From contig WNNJ02002989.1 in the NCBI GenBank assembly GCA_012934845.2, positions 62,001 to 126,000 of the forward strand: a stretch of DNA of 64,000 nucleotides, read 5' to 3'. Under the pieces are notes generated by a model that searched no databases, was not told the DNA's origin, and saw nothing but the letters and a program-made list of their open reading frames with translations. Position 1 is the stretch's first letter; every line of letters begins with the position of its first letter. This DNA comes from Pomphorhynchus laevis (Eukaryota > Acanthocephala > Palaeacanthocephala > Echinorhynchida > Pomphorhynchidae). Shown here in pieces: positions 45,701 to 54,700 of the stretch. A program made the position numbers and the translations under genes.

Positions 45701-48700
45701 TAAACTGGTGTTTTAAATACATAAAACACCAGCATACTTAAACATGATAATATATTAACGTGAATTTATTACACAATATTGATATTGGTAAAGTTTTATT
45801 ATAGATAGAATATCTGTTCCTCATAATTATTTTCTTTAATTGATTGAAATATCAGCAAAAGGAAAGATTATTTAATTTTACACAAATTTTTAAACAAAGA
45901 TCCAAGTTCTTCTTAGGTTGTACATCGTTGAACTTTAAATTTGCAGCTCAACGATTAAAGTAAAGGTAACCGTTTATTTGATTGCATATATATATTCTGA
46001 AAAATCAAAATTCATCATTTTTCCTGATAAAAAGATGAGTTGTTGAGATAAAATTGTTAGTTTATTCAAGATGCCTTCACGTGTTGTGTACATTGAGCTG
46101 AGTAACAATCCACTGTAGCCAGTGGAAGTAACACTTCCGCCGGATTTGTTGAAGTGTTTTAATAACACTTCAACAAACGTTTTATTTTCTTTAATTATTT
46201 TCTTTAATTGATTGAAATATCAGCAAAAGGAAAGATTATTTAATTTTACACAAATTTTAATTTTACATAAAATTTTATTATTTAAAGTATTATATTTTAT
46301 ATTATATGGTATGCATGAATGCTCATGCAAAAATATGTTTCTTGTAAATTAAAATATGTCATCTTTACGATATAAATTAATAGTAGTTTTAGTTAATGTT
46401 AATTTAATGTTCATATCTAGATATACACCTTCTTTATCATTAATATTGGTTTTGTTAAGAATAAGGCTATTTGGATAAATTTGTTCGCTAATTGAATAAA
46501 AATTATTAGAATTAAATACACATCATCAATATATCGATACATATATTTCATATATTTATATTGTTTAGATTTAGTTTTTACACAATTATGAACAAATTCA
46601 TATTCTATAAAGCTTAAAAAGGCAGCTATAATTAGTCAACTATTACCACCCATTGGAACACCTTTTACTTGTCTAAATATAGATGTCCCTACTTTTAAAT
46701 AATTTTGATTTTTCAAAATAATGCTTCTATTAATTCAATTGTATCCATATATATTTATTTAATTGTTTAATTTTTGTTAGATATGATTTTTCTTGTTTGA
46801 ATATAAATGTTCCTATTTGAAACAACTTGAAAACGCTAATAATTACAAGTGGTAAGAGATTTTACATTTTTTGTAAAATGGATAAAAAAATTTTATACAT
46901 CTTTCCATTAACTTTAATGATTAATGATTAAAATTAATGATTTAATGATTAAACTACGATAATCAAAATGCGATAGTTAATTTGCTAATTAAATCATCTT
47001 TTAAATTAAATCAATACATAATATATTCATATATTATATATATGAATTTTCGTATAAAATTAAAGACAAGATGACAGAACAAAGTGATAAATTAATCAAA
47101 ATAAAATATCCAGACACAAAATTCGTTAACATTAAATGAATTTTACAAAATATTACAAAACACTATTGTATCACAAAATTAATATCGACAAAATTTTATT
47201 GCTGCATATAGTACACCTTATTTTTATCAAGGCTAACAGAATATGCAAAATACATCATTACGCTTTTATGAATTCTTCGTCAAAATGAGATAAAACAAGA
47301 GATTTTTATGAATATATATATATTATATTATATTAATAACATCTTTAGTATTTTTTAAATACTAAAGAGAAAAGACACTTATATGTAATCGAATTTATCA
47401 CCTGTCATCAGAATCGAATTTATCCGAACCTATCAATGATTGATGAGATCCTGCACTGAAATGATCAATTTCATTATTATCTGCATAGCTGGCGCTGCTG
47501 TTGTGAGGTTCTGATAATTCTGTAGTGGTTGGGTGACCGACAACAATAGTGACACAGTCTGAATCCACACATGCTTGACGCATATAATCCCGTGCTTGAC
47601 GGTGTTCGACGAATGTCAGATCATAATCTCCGTGCTAAACAAATAAGTAAAGTAAGGCATTAAAATCTAACAGCATTAGAACTGATTCATTCAATTTTAT
47701 ATTTATAACTTTATATTTTGATTCTATATTTTATAAAATATAAGAAATGGAAACATTTAAATGTCCTATAACATCAATGACAAGATAATTCACCTGTTCT
47801 CTTTTCTTTCGGCGCTAGACATAAACAAACAAATCAAAAATCAGAGAAAACAATGTCATCGACGAGCTAAGTAAATAATATTGATTTAAGATGTTGGCCA
47901 ATTTATCATGAGTGGTTATACGAAAATGTAAAGCAATGAGCTGCATCAATTTTCCGTATTTGAAGTACAAAGTTTCACGTTCGAATTATGCCCCAGTACT
48001 TCCCAAAGATTAGTTAATATGCAAGAGTAAAAATTTGCTAGTATTTAAGGTTGACAATAATATTTTTAAAGCTAAATAACAAATTTGAAAAATAACAAAT
48101 TTATTTAGATATCAAGTGACATTTCGTTGAGTGATAAAGGTTGTCTTCTAAAATAATGAAAAATATTTTTTAAAGCATCTGTTTTAAAATAAGATACATT
48201 AACATAATACGAAAGATTATGAGTTAATAATCTGGCGAATATGCATTTAATATAAATTATTATGAATAAGATGAATGCTAGCTAAGGAAAATGGAAATTA
48301 TATCCCGAAGAAGGATTACTCTTAAGCAAAGCTTCCAAAATACACCTTGATGATAAGACCAAGTTATAACCTAGTTTTAGTAGTTTAAATAATAGCTGAT
48401 AAAAATGATTTATTTTAACGCCACAGACTCTAATAATTGCAAAGGGCAATTAAGCATAAAGTTTAGAAAAATATTTATAGATAAATGAATTAATAAACAA
48501 ATATTTATTTATTATGAAATAAAATCCTAATATTTATTATATAAATAAATATTAATAAATATTAAAATACATATTAATAATTAAAATAATATTCAATAAA
48601 TATTAATCTTGGCGTTTGAATTAAAGGAAAATTAAAATTAGCAAAATAAAACTTGGTATAAAACAAGATTTAATAAGCATATTAACATAATATAAATATT

Positions 48701-51700
48701 TATTTATAAATATTTATTTAGTAAACATTAAAATAATAAAATAAATATAAATTTTATTAATAAATATAAGCAAAGATTTATGAATACATCTTAAAACATT
48801 TAGTTATAACTAAACGTTTTAGTTAACCTAGTTATAACCTAGTTATACCCTTTTTGGATAATAGCTGATAAAATGATTTATTTTAACGCCACATACTCTA
48901 ATAATTGCAAAGGGCAATTAAACACAAAGTTTAATATATCGAAAAATTCGTTCAAAAATGATTTTAATAATGTATTAAATGTTCCTGAGTTATAAATGTG
49001 ACATATGTGTCATATAGTTCAAGTATATATGTAATCAAGCATATGTCTTCAATTATAATGTATATGGCATAAAGCGATTGTACCGATCTCAATTTAATTT
49101 GGATTGACGGTGGTATAATAAATTGGTTAGGTAAGCATTAAAAATATATGTTTCTATGTGTTTACAAAATTTAAGCAAATCAGATCCATTTCTAGAAGAG
49201 CCGTACATTGTAAATATACGGTTAAATATATTATAGTAGTCATATTTATTATATAATAAATATATAAATTTATTATATAATAATAAATTTTATATTTGAT
49301 ATTATTATTTATTATATAAATATTATAATTCAATTCAAGATCCTTTATTTATAAAAAAATCAAATAGCGAATATCTTTGCTATGTGTAACACTTTTATTG
49401 TACAAATTGAAAATAAATAGCCAAAATAAATAGTAGTTTGATATTTGGAACGCGAACTACTTTGAAGACGCAAAGTTTATTTTCCACACGAATTTATGTA
49501 ATCAAGAGCCCGGTAGATAAAGCTATTTTTAGATGTTCTGTCCTACAACAAGCTGTTGTCCACTTACGATTTGATCGCAGAGCAGCTGAGTATAAATGAT
49601 TATTGGTGTGACATAAATAAGACTGTTCAGTAAGCGTTTGAAGAATCTTTGAGTTTGCCTTTTCCTTGAAAATATTGACTAGAATTGCATCAAATGTAGG
49701 CAACTCGCTATCACATATTGATTGAGCTTTACTGTGAATTCTCACAAGCATACTATGCTCTATTTGGGACAATGTGCAAAAGGTTGGATAACCGTACGTA
49801 AGGATCGAGAGTATGCATAAATTGTAAAATAGAACTAATTGATCCCGGCAAGCTCCTAATCGTTTTAATTCACTAAGAAAATACATACGAGTTCCGCTTG
49901 TTTTCTTGACATTACGAATATGCTTTCTCCAAGATAGTTAGATTGAAATGTTAATAAACCTGAGATTTCCAATTCAGTTACTCTAGTCAGATCAAAATTA
50001 GGAAGTTCGTCTACAAGGATGGATGACTTTAACGAAAATAAAATTAATTTAGACTTGGCCATATTGAGACATAGGCAGTTTAAATTGCATCATTTGAGTA
50101 GATTTTCCACTTCGATTTTTACGACTTTGTTAGAATAATATTGAGAGCTTGCAATAGTAATGATCGTCAGATCATCTGCATAATGCATAAAGAAATAAAT
50201 TAACTATAATATTAATGAATGAAAGAACCTTTTTGAACAGAAATAAGCATCTATATTTGTAATATTAATTACATTGATTGATATTCTTAGATTAATTGAC
50301 ATAGCTAACAATTAACAATTGTTTCTTAATAAATTATTTCACATTTTACATTCGTCATAAAAATTCAAAATTTTACTTCAACACAAAACTCTTACAGGTG
50401 TATGAACCATGATCAGTCGATCTCCAATTTGTAGATGGCCATCCAAGTCCGCCGGTCCATCTGGACTGATATGTGTCACAAATACGCCGTGATCATTGGG
50501 TACTAATTCGGTGTTAATCCCACCGGCAATACTGAATCCAAGCCCTCTTGGACCTTGTAAAAGGTTAATTTCTGAAATGTGCTTGGGATTAAGTCGTTTT
50601 ATTTTCTAAACGTAAAAATTTTGTTTATTTAATTTTCCTCCTCGAAAACATACCAATACTATTTTGTCACCAGTTGATTTCAACGTGTCAACAGCTAGAG
50701 CATGAGATATGTTTTGAAATGACACCGAATTAACTCGCAGAAGAATATCATGTATTCTAATCAGGATAAAATAAGTATTTGGTAATCCCTAATTTCGCTA
50801 ACTAACCTTAATCTACCATCACAATCAGCAATTCCACCCGGAGTAATTCTAGTGATGTATATGGAATTATCATTCGGTATACACGGTGCATCGATGCCTC
50901 CAGCAATACTAAATCCGAGACCTACTTGATCGTGCTACAAAAAAGGTTAACGTCATGGCATAACAAAATATAAAATATAAAAAATATTTAAAAATATTAA
51001 ATATTACAAAATTATTACAAAATTATTACAAAATACATATAATATGCTGTTTGTACACATAAATACGAACTGTTCGTATTCATGAATACACATGAATACG
51101 AACTGGTCAGACAAAGTTGAACATTCTATTTTCTTTTTTATAAATATTTATAAAAAATATTTATAAATATTTACAAAATGGCGTGACTCACCCGATGCAA
51201 AACAATTTCCTCAATCGACCAGTGATCACTGTAATCAAACGGAAACGGAGTCCTGTCATGTTCGCTCATGTGAATTTCCTAAACGTATCAAGCAGATAAA
51301 AACATCAAATTTGTAACAAAATGTTAATATTTCACTATGCAAAACTTGTATCGTTTGTATAAGCCAATTATTATTATCTTACTAATAAGCAGTTGAAAGA
51401 TAATTTCTTAAAAATAAAAATATAAAGTTCATAAATAGAAAATACATAAATATATGGTTTTATAAATTTGCGATTTTAAACATATTGATATGATTTCTTT
51501 TTATAATAGAAAATGAAACTAGCTTTTTAAATGAATGCAATTAAATTATAATTTAAAAATAATGTATCGAAAGATTATTTAACATTAATAATATTATAAT
51601 ATATATTATCGATTAATTATGATGATTAATTAATCATCATAATTAATCAATAATATTGATTAATTATGATTAATCAATATTAATCAATATTAATCATAAA

Positions 51701-54700
51701 TATTTATCATAATTGCTGGAGATCTCAACGGACATGTCGGGCAGACTGCTGATGGATCTCCATGCCATGGTGGCAAAGGCTATGGTCGACGGAATAAGGA
51801 TGGAGAACGAATAATTGAGTTTGCTGACTCGCATGATCTCGTTAGAACCAATACATGGTTCATCAAGCGATCCACGCAGCTTCCAACATATTACACCACG
51901 AACATTAAAACCCAAATCGATTATATTCTCGTGCGGCGTAAAAACTTGTCCACTGTAACTAATGCCAAGGCCTTATCATACGAGACACTAACAACGCAAC
52001 ACCGCCCAATAATTGCAGTCATGAAAATCAAGCATAAGCAGCAAAACGTGATGGAAAATCGCACGGGACCATCAAGAACCAAATGGTGGAATTTTGGCGA
52101 TAGGGAAGCAGAGATAATCTCGAGGATACGGCTTCCCGAAGTAACCACAGTTGAAGAAACGTGGAGCAAGACTGCACATATAGTACATACCATAGTGGGT
52201 AAGACACTTGGTCGCGCAAAAGCCGGAAAAAGATACATTAAGCGCGATACGTGGCTCTGGACTGAAGATGTGAAATCGAAAGTCAAGGATAAGAAACAAA
52301 TGTTCCATATATATTTCAGCGACAAGACACAGGCAAACTTGCATGCATACGACCTAGCCTAGAGAATCTAAAAAAGGCTGTTGCGATTGCCAGAGCTGTA
52401 CACTACGATAAGGTGCACAAAAGACTCGATACGCGCGATGATGAACGAGACCTATTTCGGCTTGTGAAGCGAAGGCATCAAAACACGCAGGACATCGAAA
52501 AGTTTTATTGCATTAATGGAAGGGACGGCAAACTAATAATTGATCGAGAGAAAGTTCGAGGTAGATGGCGTGATCATTTTGAGGAAATCTCAAATGAAGA
52601 GTTTCCGCATCTACCGATACCAAAAGTTGCAGAAACGTCCGGTCCATTACCTCAAATAAGTGAGGACGAGGAGAAAGATGCATTAAAGCGTATGATGACT
52701 GGCAAAGCCACAGGTCCAGACGACATTGCGACTGAGCTCTGGAAAGCCAAAAGCTGGGACCCAATCCCCTGGCTAACCAGTTTCTTCAACAAGATTATTG
52801 ATGAGTATAGGATACCGAGCGACTGGCAGAGCAGCACCACGATACCAATATGGAAAAAGAAGGGGAACGCAACTGCTCAAGTCACCGTCCAATTCGACTG
52901 CTCTCGCAAACGATGAAAATATTTTAACGAATTCTAGATAAGCGTATCCGTGACATTGTTGATATCACCGTAAACCAAACAGGATTCGTAAAAAACTGTG
53001 GCACCACTGACGCTATCCACGCAGCACGACTGCTCCTAGAAAAACACTTGGAGAAAAATCAGCCGCTCCACGTTGTATTCTTGGATTTGGAAAAGGCTTT
53101 TGATAGTGTACCACATGAATTAATATAGTATGCGCTGCGTCAGCATCAAGTCCCGGAACATCTAATCCGATGGGTGATGCTGCTCTACGAGAATACCGAA
53201 AGTCGGGTTCTAAGCGCAGCTGGAATGTCACAGCCATTTCAAATATCAGTGGGGGTCCATCAAGGAAGTGCTCTCTCACCGGCATTATTCAACACAGTTA
53301 TGAACGCTATAACGCGTGATATCCAAAAGTCGATTCCATATACCATTCTTTACGCTGACGATGTCTGGCTGGCGGCGGACAACAAAAAGGACCTGGAGGA
53401 ATCAACTACTGTATGGAATAACCGACTCGCACAATACGGACTACGACTTAATCTAGACAAGACCAAATACCTCACAACAGACCCACATGAAAGTGACACC
53501 ATCAATATTAATGGCTTTGACCTGAGACGAACGTAACGGTTCAAGTACCTCAGAACCACACTCTCAGCAGCGGCGACGTGACTTATGAAGTCAATGTACG
53601 AATAAGCTCAGCGTGGACAAAATGGCGAGCGACGACAGGTGTTTTATGTGACCGTCGCATCAAGGATCACCTGAAATCAAAGATCTACCGCTCAATCATT
53701 CGCCCTGTGGCTATGTACGGCACAGAGTGCTTGCCTTTTACCAAGGCAGCGAAACGACGCTTTGCGGTCATGGAGACGAAAATGCTGCGGTGGATAAGCG
53801 GAATTACCCGGTATGACCACGTGAGAAATATGGACATCCTCCGAAGATACGGCGTCGCCCCTATCGTAAATAAAATGCAAGGGGCCAGACTCCGGTGGTA
53901 TGGCCACGTGTTGCGGAGTGAAAATTATTCCCTTGCAAAGACCGCCTTAAAGTATGAGATCATAGGCAAACGCCCGAGAGGTCGACCCAAGCACCGATGG
54001 TTAGATGGCCTTCACACAGATCTCAAGGCAGCTGGACTTCACCCAGACCAAGCCGAAAATAGAGCGAAATGGAGGGCTAAATCTCACATAGCCGACCCTG
54101 CCTCAAAGCGGGACAAAGGCTGAAGAATAAGAAGAAGAATTAATAATGATTTTATAAAAAACGTTTTAATCGTTTAATTACTATTTTATAATAATGTAAC
54201 TAAATTTTATAAAAAAATAAATTGATAAATAAATAATTAATTATTATTAACAATTATTAATAATTATTATTGAATTAATAATTTTTATTAAATTTATTAT
54301 TAATTTATTATTAATAATAAATTAAAAAACTGATAGACTTTAGTAAAAATATCTTTTAATAAAAGTTTTTAAAAGTTTATTTTAATAAAAGTCTCTTTTT
54401 ATAGTCTCTATTTATAATAAATAAATATTATTTAATATTATAAATAAATATTATAAATAAATATTATTTACGTAATAAATGATAAATAAATAAGACTCGT
54501 AATATATAAATGTTTATAAAAAATATATTTTTAGTTAATTAAAATATATCGAATAAAACAGTATCTTACTATGCACTCGAATTTGATGCTATACTGGCAA
54601 AATCAGTGTAATAGCCTTAAGAATATAGAGTTTGGTACCCAAGTTACAAAAAATAATTTTTTTTGGTTATATAGCAAATAAACGTCAGCGATCATTAATT

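Noticed and set aside
51921-53907. Minus-strand ORFs opposite LINE-F
   Set aside because: They are antisense shadows of the RTE-like coding frames.
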